61,371 nucleotides of DNA, from contig WRET01000010.1 of NCBI GenBank assembly GCA_009779195.1, positions 1 to 61,371 of the forward strand, in the 5' to 3' direction. Shown here piece by piece: positions 39,224 to 47,131 of this stretch. A program made the position numbers and the translations under genes. Each line of letters opens with the position of its first letter. Position 1 is the first letter of the stretch. This DNA is from Micrococcales bacterium (GTDB lineage: Bacteria; Actinomycetota; Actinomycetes; Actinomycetales; Cellulomonadaceae). The notes under the pieces are model-generated. The model made no database searches, was not told the origin of the DNA, and saw only the letters and a list, made by a program, of their open reading frames with translations.

Positions 39224-39278
39224 AGTGTCGCAGCCGGACCCGGTCGCACAGGGACTTCAAGAAAGAAAGATAGCTGAG

Positions 39279-39602
39279 ATGAACCACATGTCTGAAGACG
39301 GACGCCTCCTCGGCGATCCCCCAGCACCTCCTGACGAGGTCTGGAGCGCCGCGTTGGCCCACGCGTTCGACCCGTGGGCCGAGCCTGACGCGGCCATCTT
39401 GCCCGGTGACACCTACGACGGCGGTGTCTACGACGACGGCCTCGCCGCAGTCTTCGTCACCACCGACGACCCGGACACCGACGACGTGCACGGCGACACG
39501 CCCGACACGCCGTACGATGGCGACACCCCGGCGTTTGACGACGACCACGGGTACTCCGGCTACGACAACCCAGGCTTCGCCGACACTGATGACTATCTCT
39601 GA
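39279..39602 (+). CDS. Small Asp-rich protein of the GTPase operon
   Basis: 107 residues with more than 25 Asp, several Gly and Tyr, and almost no basic residues (DTDDVHGDTPDTPYDGDTPA). There is no signal peptide or helix. The stop overlaps the GTPase start by 14 nt, so the two are expressed together. I recognise no family. By position it resembles small partners encoded ahead of IniA-type GTPases, but no sequence similarity is claimed. The ATG at 39279 lacks a good ribosome-binding site. Codon use fits the region, so I think it is real. Confidence 0.65.
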   Translation: MNHMSEDGRLLGDPPAPPDEVWSAALAHAFDPWAEPDAAILPGDTYDGGVYDDGLAAVFVTTDDPDTDDVHGDTPDTPYDGDTPAFDDDHGYSGYDNPGFADTDDYL

Positions 39603-41496
39603 CCCTGCCAAGGCGGCACGCCGCCCGCTCGGCGCGCCCGTCCCTGGCGTCGCCCAGTCTGCCTTCCGCGACGTGCGCTCGTTCCTCAAGGCCAAGGCGT
39701 CCACCTCTGGCCTCGACCAGGTCATGGAGCAGATGAACCGCAGCCTGCGGGCGCTGCCGTCGGTGGTCATCGTCGGGGAGGTCGGGCGCGGTAAGTCCAG
39801 CCTGGTCAACGTGCTCGTCGGCTCGCCGAACCTGTCGCCGGTGGGTAACGGGGAGACCACCGGCACGTACCTGACGTTCGTCCCGCCGACCGACGACCTG
39901 CCGATCGGACGGGCCCGGATCCAGCTGGCCACCGGCGCCCACCTGATCAACACCTCCGAGCTGGCCGACTGGGTGCATATCAACGGCTCTCACCTGTCGG
40001 GCCCTGAGGCTGTCCCGGTGCTCGGCGCGACGGTCGCGGTGGAGTCGGCCCTGATGCCCGGAGTCATGGTGGTCGACACCCCCGGGTCGGGCGGGCTGAA
40101 CGAGGCTCACGCCCGTATGGCCATCTCCCAGGCAGAGACCGCGTCCGTGCTGGTCATGGTCACCGACGTGACCGCGCCACTGACCACCCCGGCGCTGGAC
40201 TTCCTGGGTTCGTGCTCCACACGGGTCGAGGCCGTCGTCGTCGCGGTGAACAAGACCGACCTGTCACGTAGCTGGGCTGACCGTGTCGAGGAGACCCGCA
40301 GGTCGTTGGCCACCCGCGGCGGGCAGTTCGCCGGGGTCCACGTCGTGGGTATCAGCGCCAACGACGCCGCCGCGGCAGCCACCTTGCCTGAGCACGTCGC
40401 CGCCCGCGCCCGGGCCCGCAGCGGTATCGACGAGCTGGTCGCCACAGTCACCGGCCTCATGGGCAACGCCTCGAGCGGCCCGGTGATCCAGGCCCTCAAC
40501 CAGTCGATCGCGCTCATGGAACCTGTGGTCACCAAGCTGCAGGGCGACCGCCAGGCCGCCACCGGCGACGAGGTGGACCTGGCTGAGCTGACGGCCAAAG
40601 AGGCCCAGCTCACCGCGCTGCAGTCGGTCGGCTCGGATATGCGCTACGACTGGGACCGCGACTGCTCGACCCTGCGCCGCAACCTCGAGGTCGAGATCGA
40701 CCTGCGCCTGGAGGATTTCGCCAACCGCTGGCAGGACCAGATCAACGACCACCGCTGGGGCACGTCGAAGAAGAAGCAGGCCACCTTGGCCGTCGACCTG
40801 CTCGCCGAGCTGACGATGATCGAAGCCGACGTCATGGAGGGGATGAACCGGCGCTTCGCCGAGCTCATCTACCGGCTGTACTCCAACATCGGGCTGGCCC
40901 CCAGCCCCCAGCTGATGATGGACCTGGCAGCCGAGCGCGACGCTGTGGCAGCGCTCAACGCGAGCGTCCAGGACCAAGGCGCCGATATGGACCTGTCGAT
41001 GTTCATGTCCGGGATGATGGGTTTCAGCCTGTCCGCCCAGCTGGGCCAGCTCGGGATCGCCGGGTCGACCTTGGCGGTGGGGGCGGTGGCGCTGCCGGTC
41101 GTCACTCTCGTGGGCGTCGCCTGCGCTGGCGTCCTGATCCCGGCCGGGATCATGGTCCGCGGCAACCAGAAACGCCGCCAGAACCTCGTGACGTTCCTGC
41201 GCGAACGGCGCGGAACGCTCCAGCGCCGTCTGACCCGGGCGTACACCTCGAGCTTCGACCTGCTGCGCTCGACGGTCCGCAAAGACTTCGACAACCAGCT
41301 CCAGGAGATGGTGACCCAGATCCGCGACCAGATGCAGATCGCCAAGAAGGCCGCCAACGAGACCCGCCAGCAGCGTGCCGACCGTCTGCGCGAGCTCGAC
41401 CACGACATCGAAGAAGCAGCGAAGGTGAAAAGGACCGCCAAGGACGCCATCATCAAGCTCCGGGCCGCAGCGCTCGAGGGCCCAGAACCGGCCTAA
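39589..41496 (+). CDS. Dynamin-like GTPase (IniA type)
   Basis: 635 residues. GTPase domain with G1 P-loop GEVGRGKS at 63-70, G3 DTPGSGG at 163-169 and G4 NKTD at 221-224. A helical stalk region follows, then a hydrophobic hairpin of about residues 485-520 (STLAVGAVALPVVTLVGVAC, then VLIPAGIMV), which is the likely membrane-insertion paddle. The C-terminus returns to charged helices (long coiled-coil). Bacterial dynamin-like proteins bind and remodel membranes; mycobacterial IniA/IniC are induced by cell-wall drugs and form a related pair. A second such GTPase lies three genes downstream, consistent with a hetero-pair. ATG at 39589 overlaps the previous gene. Confidence 0.88.
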   Translation: MTISDPAKAARRPLGAPVPGVAQSAFRDVRSFLKAKASTSGLDQVMEQMNRSLRALPSVVIVGEVGRGKSSLVNVLVGSPNLSPVGNGETTGTYLTFVPPTDDLPIGRARIQLATGAHLINTSELADWVHINGSHLSGPEAVPVLGATVAVESALMPGVMVVDTPGSGGLNEAHARMAISQAETASVLVMVTDVTAPLTTPALDFLGSCSTRVEAVVVAVNKTDLSRSWADRVEETRRSLATRGGQFAGVHVVGISANDAAAAATLPEHVAARARARSGIDELVATVTGLMGNASSGPVIQALNQSIALMEPVVTKLQGDRQAATGDEVDLAELTAKEAQLTALQSVGSDMRYDWDRDCSTLRRNLEVEIDLRLEDFANRWQDQINDHRWGTSKKKQATLAVDLLAELTMIEADVMEGMNRRFAELIYRLYSNIGLAPSPQLMMDLAAERDAVAALNASVQDQGADMDLSMFMSGMMGFSLSAQLGQLGIAGSTLAVGAVALPVVTLVGVACAGVLIPAGIMVRGNQKRRQNLVTFLRERRGTLQRRLTRAYTSSFDLLRSTVRKDFDNQLQEMVTQIRDQMQIAKKAANETRQQRADRLRELDHDIEEAAKVKRTAKDAIIKLRAAALEGPEPA

Positions 41497-41515
41497 CAAC
41501 CCGGTGGCCTGGGCG

Positions 41516-41521
41516 TATCCT
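41516..41521 (+). promoter_or_regulatory. Possible -10 box of a leaderless kinase mRNA
   Basis: TATCCT lies 6 nt before the ATG of the kinase gene, which has no ribosome-binding site. That spacing puts the transcript start at the ATG itself, as for leaderless actinobacterial genes. No clear -35. Confidence 0.35.
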
Positions 41522-41527
41522 ACAACT

Positions 41528-42430
41528 ATGACGGTCCCCCAGCAGGAACCGCCGCGCGTCCGCGGTGCGCTTCCTGCTGTGCTGGGCAGGCGCTACGAGC
41601 TGGGGCCTTCGATCGGCCTGGGAGCCTCCGCCCAGGTCCGCATCGCCCAGGACCTGCACCTGGACCGCACAGTGGCGGTCAAGGTCCTGCACACCACAGC
41701 GCGCGAGTCGACCCTGGCGCGGTTCCGCCGTGAGGCACAGATCGCCGCCACGTTCAACCACCCGGCGATCGTCGCGGTGCTCGACAGCGGCGACGAGATC
41801 CTCGATGACGGGACCCACCTGTGGTACACCGTCATGGAACACGTCGAGGGCAGGACCGTCCGTGATGTGCTCGCTGGCGGCCCGCCGCCGCTGGCCGTGA
41901 CGCTGGGGATCCTCGAATGGGTGCTGGCAGCGCTGGAGGTGGCGCACGCCGCGCAGGTGGTGCACCGCGACATCAAACCTGCGAATGTCATGATCACCGT
42001 CTCTGGTGTGGTCAAAGTCATGGACTTCGGTATCGCCCGGGTGGTGGGCTCGACCTCGCCACGGGTGACCCAGACCGCTGCGGTCGTCGGCACAGCACGG
42101 TACCTGTCACCTGAGCAGGCGGCCGGCGGTCCGGTCGACACCCGTGCCGACCTGTACGCCGTGGGCTGCTTGGCCTTCGAGCTGCTCACCGGTCGGCCAC
42201 CCTTCGTGGCGCCGACCACAGTCACCCTCATCTACCAGCACCTGCACGCGCCTGCGCCGGTCCCTTCGTCGTTGGACCCAACCATCCCCGAGGCGCTGGA
42301 CCAGATCGTGGCCACAGCCCTGGCCAAAGACCCAGCCGACCGCTACCGCAACGCCACACTGATGCGAACCGCCGTACGCACCGCGATGGCCGGTGCCAAT
42401 GATGCTGCGGTCCTGGCGTCAGCGCGATAG
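41528..42430 (+). CDS. Soluble Ser/Thr protein kinase (PknB-like catalytic domain only)
   Basis: 300 residues. Active Hanks-type kinase motifs: Gly-rich loop GLGASAQV at 30-37, Lys52 in VAVKVLH, Glu69, HRDIKPAN at 146-153, DFG at 166-168, and the activation segment ending in GTARYLSPEQ. The domain fills nearly the whole protein; there is no membrane helix, PASTA or other sensor domain. It must therefore be guided by partners. It lies between the two GTPases and the chaperone genes, whose Thr-rich tails are possible substrates (inferred). Start 41528 gives a leaderless message; an upstream ATG at 41504 is less likely. Confidence 0.92.
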   Translation: MTVPQQEPPRVRGALPAVLGRRYELGPSIGLGASAQVRIAQDLHLDRTVAVKVLHTTARESTLARFRREAQIAATFNHPAIVAVLDSGDEILDDGTHLWYTVMEHVEGRTVRDVLAGGPPPLAVTLGILEWVLAALEVAHAAQVVHRDIKPANVMITVSGVVKVMDFGIARVVGSTSPRVTQTAAVVGTARYLSPEQAAGGPVDTRADLYAVGCLAFELLTGRPPFVAPTTVTLIYQHLHAPAPVPSSLDPTIPEALDQIVATALAKDPADRYRNATLMRTAVRTAMAGANDAAVLASAR

Positions 42431-42466
42431 GCGGCCTAACCTACGGTGTGCGATCTTCGGCGCGCA

Positions 42467-42494
42467 GGGAACATCTGCAGCGCACCGATGACTC
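42467..42494 (+). promoter_or_regulatory. Candidate ECF promoter 3 (GGGAACAT)
   Basis: GGGAACATC followed after 18 nt by ACTC. It lies 70-97 nt upstream of the GrpE-like gene, so this promoter could drive GrpE-like, second GTPase and Hsp70 genes. Confidence 0.5.
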
Positions 42495-42563
42495 TCACTG
42501 CGAAAGCTGGGTTGCGCCCCCCGACGCCCGGCTTCCATCGACCTGACGGAGGGAAGCTCCACG

Positions 42564-43229
42564 GTGGAACCACCAACCCCTAACCCCAAGAACCCCACTT
42601 TTCCTGCCCCCGACACCCTGGTCGACCCCACACCGACCAAGAGCCCCGGTTCGAACGACTTCATCGACCAGATCGAAGAACAGATCGACGAACAGATCGA
42701 CGAGGAGCTCGCCAACACCCCCACCCCGGCCGTCACCGTGACCGTGACCGCCCCCGCCCCCGTACCCGTGCCCGCGAGCAGCGACGGCTCGACCAGCCTG
42801 CTCACAGGGGTGCTCCCGTGGACGCTCGTCGTGGTGCTCCTCGTCGCTGCTGGTGGTATGGCCGCGATGGCGTTCGGACGGCGCAACCGCCCGGCCCCTG
42901 CCCCCATGGTGGTGCCGGTGGCACCGGACCCGTCCACCTCGTCGGTGGTCCCCGAGCTCATCACCCTTGCCGACCTCATCACGACCCCCGCCGCCCAGAC
43001 CCAGGTGCTCCGGGCCTTGCGCACCGTCGGTGTCGAACCGGTCGACGCCGTGGTCGGCGACCCGTTCGACCCTGAGGTGCACGAGGCCGTGGCGACGCGT
43101 CCGGCCGAAGACCCCAACCAGAACGGGACGATCGCCGTCGTGCACCGCGCCGGGTGGCGCAGCGCCCACGGTGTCGTGCGGCCCGCCGGTGTCGAGGTCT
43201 GGATGGTCGACGCCACCGACGGAGTGTAG
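42564..43229 (+). CDS. Membrane-anchored GrpE-like nucleotide exchange factor
   Basis: 221 residues. The N-terminal part has an acidic helix (IDQIEEQIDEQIDEELAN, 34-51) and a Pro/Thr-rich stretch. One helix (about 79-104) is followed by RRNR. The C-terminal 75 residues match the GrpE beta-domain: VGVEPVDAVVGDPFDPEVHE, then VHRAGWR and VVRPAGVEVWMV. GrpE releases ADP from DnaK. The positive residues after the helix put the GrpE-like part inside the cell, where the ATPase domain of the nearby Hsp70 must also lie. The long dimerising helix of GrpE is missing. GTG start with GGAGGGAAG upstream. The assignment is by pattern, not by search. Confidence 0.75.
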   Translation: MEPPTPNPKNPTFPAPDTLVDPTPTKSPGSNDFIDQIEEQIDEQIDEELANTPTPAVTVTVTAPAPVPVPASSDGSTSLLTGVLPWTLVVVLLVAAGGMAAMAFGRRNRPAPAPMVVPVAPDPSTSSVVPELITLADLITTPAAQTQVLRALRTVGVEPVDAVVGDPFDPEVHEAVATRPAEDPNQNGTIAVVHRAGWRSAHGVVRPAGVEVWMVDATDGV

Positions 43230-43277
43230 AGACGTGTCTGACATGGTCACGCACGCGCGTCTTGGAGGCAGGCCCTG

Positions 43278-44693
43278 ATGTCCGACGACCCCATGACCAA
43301 CGCCATGCTGCGGTTGTGCAACACGATCGAGATGATCGGCGGCACACCCGCGCGCCCTGGCGTCGACCAGGCCCGGGCCCGGCTGCACGACGCGCACCTG
43401 CGCCTGGCCGTGGTCGGACGGGTGAAAGCTGGTAAGTCGACCCTCGTCAACGCCATCATCGGCCGACGTATCGCAGCCACCGACGAGGCCGAGTGCACGT
43501 CGATGGTCACCCACTACGCCTGGGGCGCCCCCGAACGCGGCGAGGTCCACCTGCGCGACGGACGGATCGAGCAGTTCGCCCTGGTGGACCGTCGGGTGCC
43601 CGACTCTGTGGGCTACCCGCCCTCGGAGGTCTCGCACCTGGTGGTGTTCCTCCAAGAGTCGGCGCTGCGCGACTTCGCGCTCATCGACACCCCTGGGCTG
43701 GCGACGACGACGACCGCCAACGACGAAGCCACCCGCCGCGCCATGCTGGAGGCACGCCAGGCCGACGCCTTGGTCTACGTGTTCCGCGACGTGTCCCGTG
43801 CCGACGACGTGGAGGTCCTGCGGGACTTCACGGAGGTCTCCGGCCGGGCCACGACCGGTGCTGGCGAACCCTCGTCGGCGATCGGCGTGCTGTCGCACGC
43901 GGACACGTTCGGCGCGGGCACCTGGGGCGAGACCGACCCGTTCGACGACGCCGGCGCGTACGCCGCGACGATCGCCGCCCAGCGCGCCGCCGAGCTGTCC
44001 ACGGTCATCCCCGTGTCGGGGCTCATGGCCCAGTCCGTGGCGACCGGGCAGGTCACCGAGAACGTCACCCGGGCCCTGGGCTCGTTGGTCAGCCTCGACG
44101 AAGCCGAGCTGCGCTACCCCGACGACGACCAGGCCCGTGCCATCGACACAGCCGCGACCGTCCTGGGTGACTACGGGGTGCGGTACGGGCGTTCTGTGGC
44201 CGCAGCAGGTTCTGGGTCCCTGTCGGAGTGGCTGTCCACCCGGTCCAACGAGCACGCACTGCGCCGTGCGCTGCGCGACCGGTACGTGGGCCGTCACCGC
44301 CAGCTCAAAGGCCGTCAGGCTCTGAACCTGCTCACCCAGGTCGCCAACGCCGCCGGGCCGTTGCACTGGCAGATGTCCCAGGCCATCTCTGAGGCGTTGC
44401 TCTCTCCCGAGCTGCACCCCTTGGCCGAGCTCAACGCTTGGGAAGAGCTGCGCTACTCGGCACCGAGCCACCCGGTGGTCGCCACGCTGGAACGGCTGAC
44501 CTCGGCACCCGACGACGCCCGCCGGGTGGGCCTGGGCCCGTCTGCCGACTCCACGGCGATCCGCAAAGAGGCGATCAAGGCTGTGAACCAGGCCCGCGCC
44601 GACGCGTCGCTGGCGATCACCCCTGGGCTGGCATCGGCGTGCACCATCTTGGAGCGCTCATTCACCCTCATCGCACACCGGCAGTCCATGTGA
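43278..44693 (+). CDS. Second dynamin-like GTPase (IniC type)
   Basis: 471 residues. P-loop GRVKAGKST at 47-55 and G3 DTPGLA at 137-142 are intact. The usual G4 NKxD is replaced by SHAD at 206-209, so guanine specificity may be weaker. The rest is helical, and there is no obvious membrane hairpin, unlike the first GTPase. This split, one paddle-bearing and one paddle-free, is also the pattern of IniA and IniC. ATG with GGAGG 9 nt upstream. Located between the GrpE-like and Hsp70 genes. Confidence 0.87.
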   Translation: MSDDPMTNAMLRLCNTIEMIGGTPARPGVDQARARLHDAHLRLAVVGRVKAGKSTLVNAIIGRRIAATDEAECTSMVTHYAWGAPERGEVHLRDGRIEQFALVDRRVPDSVGYPPSEVSHLVVFLQESALRDFALIDTPGLATTTTANDEATRRAMLEARQADALVYVFRDVSRADDVEVLRDFTEVSGRATTGAGEPSSAIGVLSHADTFGAGTWGETDPFDDAGAYAATIAAQRAAELSTVIPVSGLMAQSVATGQVTENVTRALGSLVSLDEAELRYPDDDQARAIDTAATVLGDYGVRYGRSVAAAGSGSLSEWLSTRSNEHALRRALRDRYVGRHRQLKGRQALNLLTQVANAAGPLHWQMSQAISEALLSPELHPLAELNAWEELRYSAPSHPVVATLERLTSAPDDARRVGLGPSADSTAIRKEAIKAVNQARADASLAITPGLASACTILERSFTLIAHRQSM

Positions 44694-44783
44694 TGCCGAC
44701 GACACGAAGCCGCGCTCTTGCAGAACCAGTGGCACCCACCAGTGCCCACCTGCAAGTTTCCGCGGCACCACGACACCACCACA

Positions 44784-44806
44784 CTGGCAGGTTTAGCGCC
44801 TGCCAG
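44784..44806. promoter_or_regulatory. Stem-loop in the leader of the Hsp70-like gene
   Basis: CTGGCAGG-TTTAGCG-CCTGCCAG, a perfect 8-bp stem 57 nt upstream of the start. It resembles neither CIRCE nor the HspR HAIR element. It could be a 5' UTR hairpin or an operator. Confidence 0.4.
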
Positions 44807-44862
44807 GTGCCATGGGCAAGACTGAGGCTGCTGCGAACCGGCGGCCATGACCAAGAGGAGAC

Positions 44863-47049
44863 ATGACAGTGGCGGGATGGATCTTGGCCGTCGACTTCGG
44901 GACGGTGAACACAGGGGCTGCCATCCGTTTCCCCGACGGCAGGGTGGACAAGGTCAAGCTTGACCCGAACTCTGACACCATGCCGTCGGCCGTCGTGGTG
45001 ACCGACGGCAAGTGGCGGGTCGGGCAGGCTGCGCTCAACGCCCGGCGTACCCACCCGGACACGTTCATCGGTTCGCCCAAAGCCCGGCTGGGCCAAGAAC
45101 CCCTGGTGCTCGGCGACGACCTGGTCAGCCCCGCCCAGATCGCCTCGCACGTGCTGACCGCCGTGCACGAGCGGGCGGTCCGCGCGGCCGGAGGCACCGA
45201 ACCGGACCGGCTCGTGCTGACCCACCCGGTGCGCTGGGGCCGGGCCCGGCTGACTGCCCTGCAAGAAGCCGCCCAGATCGCAGGGTTCTCCTCCGACAAC
45301 ATCCGGCTGCTGCCTGAGCCGATCGCCGCCCTGCACGCCCACGTCCCGCCTGGGTCGCTGCCGCCCGGGTCGCGTGTGGCAGTCGTCGACACCGGTGGCG
45401 GCACCTGCGACGTGGCAGTCCTGCAGACCACAGACGACCCGTCACCAGGCAAAGACCTGCTGGTCGTCTCGCAGGAAGGTGACGACCGCCTCGGCGGCAA
45501 CGACCTGGACGACCTGCTGTACCAGTGGGTCCTGGGCCAGCTGCGCACCTCAGGACGCACAGACATGGTCACGGCCCTGGCCGCCGCGGAGCACCTGGGG
45601 GCGGCCCTGACGTTGCTGGACGTGGTCCGTGCAGCCAAACAAGACCTCTCCGAGCACACCAACGCCCCCATCGCCGTGGCTGTCGGTGGCCAGGAGATCA
45701 CGCTGACAGTGACGCGTGAAGAGTACGAAGAGCTGATCGCCGAACCTATGTCACGTGCCGGGGCCCTGACCTCCCGGGCCCTGCAGGCGTCAGGCACCAC
45801 CAACCTCGCGGGTCTGTACCTGACCGGAGGCACCGCCTACACCCCTGCCCTGGCCCAGGCGCTGCACAAGGTCACCGGTATCCTCACCGCCCCTCTGGGC
45901 GACCCCAAGCTCGCAGTCGCCGTCGGCGCGCTCAAGACCCCCGTCGCCGTCATGACGCCGGCTGAGCTCAGCGCCCTGGCCCAACAGCTGGCCCAGCAGC
46001 GCGAACGGGGCTCCCAGCAGGCTCCTCCGCCTGTCCCGGTACCCCCACCGTCGCTGTCGATGGCGCAGTCACCGCCCCCAGCCGCCACACCACCCCCCTC
46101 GGCCGTCACACCAGCACAGTCACCGCCTTCAGCCGTCACACAGACAACCGGGCCGCGGCAGGCAGCCAGCGGTCCGCCGCGGGTGGGGCCGAGCGGCCCT
46201 CCCAGTGGGCCACCGACGGGCGGTGGGTACGCCTCGAACGCGCCGGGCTACCCGACGGCAGGGGGCCCGCCTCCCGGCCCGCCCAAACAAGACGTCCCGC
46301 CGGTCACCTACGCACCGAGCCCGCCGCCTTCGGCACCCAGCTACGCCCAGAACTACCCGGCTCCTGGTCGACCACTGGCTCCGATGGGTCCGCCCCAGGG
46401 CCCACCAGCAGGGTCGGGGGGTTCGGGCACAGGTGCCAAGGTCGCACTCGGTGCCGGGATCGGCGTGGTCGTCCTGCTCGTGCTGGGTTTCGCCGGTTGG
46501 TGGTTCTTGCTGCGCGACCCTGGCACGACGACGGCCACCTGCTGGGACGGCACCTCGTCAGAAGAACAGTGCCCCGACCTCTCGGGGAAGGCCGCCGCCC
46601 TCCACGCGTTCAAGCCCAAGGACCACGTCAACGAGTCCGACTGCGACCGTACGTCCGACTACGTCCCGACCGGCTACACCGACGCGTTCGTGTGCCGGCC
46701 CAGCGGCGACGGCACCGTGTTCCCCACCCGTTGGCCGAGCGTGCAGGCCGCCACCGACGCCTACGCCGGTTTCAACGACGCTGGCGGGTCCTTCACCGAC
46801 GCGGGCACGTGGAGCAACGCCGACGGTGACGAGATGGGCCGCAAGTGGGTGCTCGACCTGTCCACGACCTCTAATATCGACCTGACGGAACTGCCAGGCC
46901 AATACCTGTTCGTGTACTGCTACTCCGACGTCCCGTTCTGCATCGAGGGCTCGGGGCCCCAAAGCGGAGGGAACGCTGTGACCAATAACTTCCGCACCAT
47001 GACCAAACCCGAGGTCCGGGCACTCAAGGAGTACCTGGACAAGCAGTGA
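44863..47049 (+). CDS. Membrane-anchored Hsp70-like ATPase with extracytoplasmic domain
   Basis: 728 residues. Residues 1-370 are an Hsp70/DnaK ATPase domain: AVDFGTVNTG (phosphate 1), VAVVDTGGGTCDVAVL (phosphate 2) and LYLTGGTAYTPAL (adenosine). The normal peptide-binding and lid domains are missing. Instead there is a Gln-rich helix, a Pro-rich linker of about 140 residues, one helix (about 529-550) and an outer domain of about 175 residues with five or six Cys (ATCWDGTSSEEQCPDL). It could carry ATP-driven signals across the membrane or organise envelope work; that is inference. ATG with AGGAGAC. It sits with its likely GrpE-type partner. Confidence 0.88.
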   Translation: MTVAGWILAVDFGTVNTGAAIRFPDGRVDKVKLDPNSDTMPSAVVVTDGKWRVGQAALNARRTHPDTFIGSPKARLGQEPLVLGDDLVSPAQIASHVLTAVHERAVRAAGGTEPDRLVLTHPVRWGRARLTALQEAAQIAGFSSDNIRLLPEPIAALHAHVPPGSLPPGSRVAVVDTGGGTCDVAVLQTTDDPSPGKDLLVVSQEGDDRLGGNDLDDLLYQWVLGQLRTSGRTDMVTALAAAEHLGAALTLLDVVRAAKQDLSEHTNAPIAVAVGGQEITLTVTREEYEELIAEPMSRAGALTSRALQASGTTNLAGLYLTGGTAYTPALAQALHKVTGILTAPLGDPKLAVAVGALKTPVAVMTPAELSALAQQLAQQRERGSQQAPPPVPVPPPSLSMAQSPPPAATPPPSAVTPAQSPPSAVTQTTGPRQAASGPPRVGPSGPPSGPPTGGGYASNAPGYPTAGGPPPGPPKQDVPPVTYAPSPPPSAPSYAQNYPAPGRPLAPMGPPQGPPAGSGGSGTGAKVALGAGIGVVVLLVLGFAGWWFLLRDPGTTTATCWDGTSSEEQCPDLSGKAAALHAFKPKDHVNESDCDRTSDYVPTGYTDAFVCRPSGDGTVFPTRWPSVQAATDAYAGFNDAGGSFTDAGTWSNADGDEMGRKWVLDLSTTSNIDLTELPGQYLFVYCYSDVPFCIEGSGPQSGGNAVTNNFRTMTKPEVRALKEYLDKQ

Positions 47050-47071
47050 CCACCCCGGCAGTCCAAGGGTC

Positions 47072-47099
47072 GGGAACATCCCGCCTGTCTGGTGCCATC
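47072..47099 (+). promoter_or_regulatory. Candidate ECF promoter 4 (GGGAACAT)
   Basis: GGGAACATC followed after 18 nt by CATC. A start near 47106 would be about 26 nt ahead of the C39-like peptidase gene, which has AAAGG 7 nt before its ATG. Confidence 0.55.
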
Positions 47100-47131
47100 A
47101 GATGGGCACGTCCTCGAAGAAAGGCAGAACC

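Noticed and set aside
38645-39277. 210-codon plus-strand frame with a good ribosome-binding site, antisense to the sigma gene
   Set aside because: The opposite strand codes for an unmistakable sigma factor; the antisense product has no domain. The promoter-like site ahead of it is kept as a finding, not the protein.
44694-44862. CIRCE or HAIR heat-shock element ahead of the Hsp70-like gene
   Set aside because: Neither TTAGCACTC nor CTTGAGT is present; only an unrelated stem-loop.
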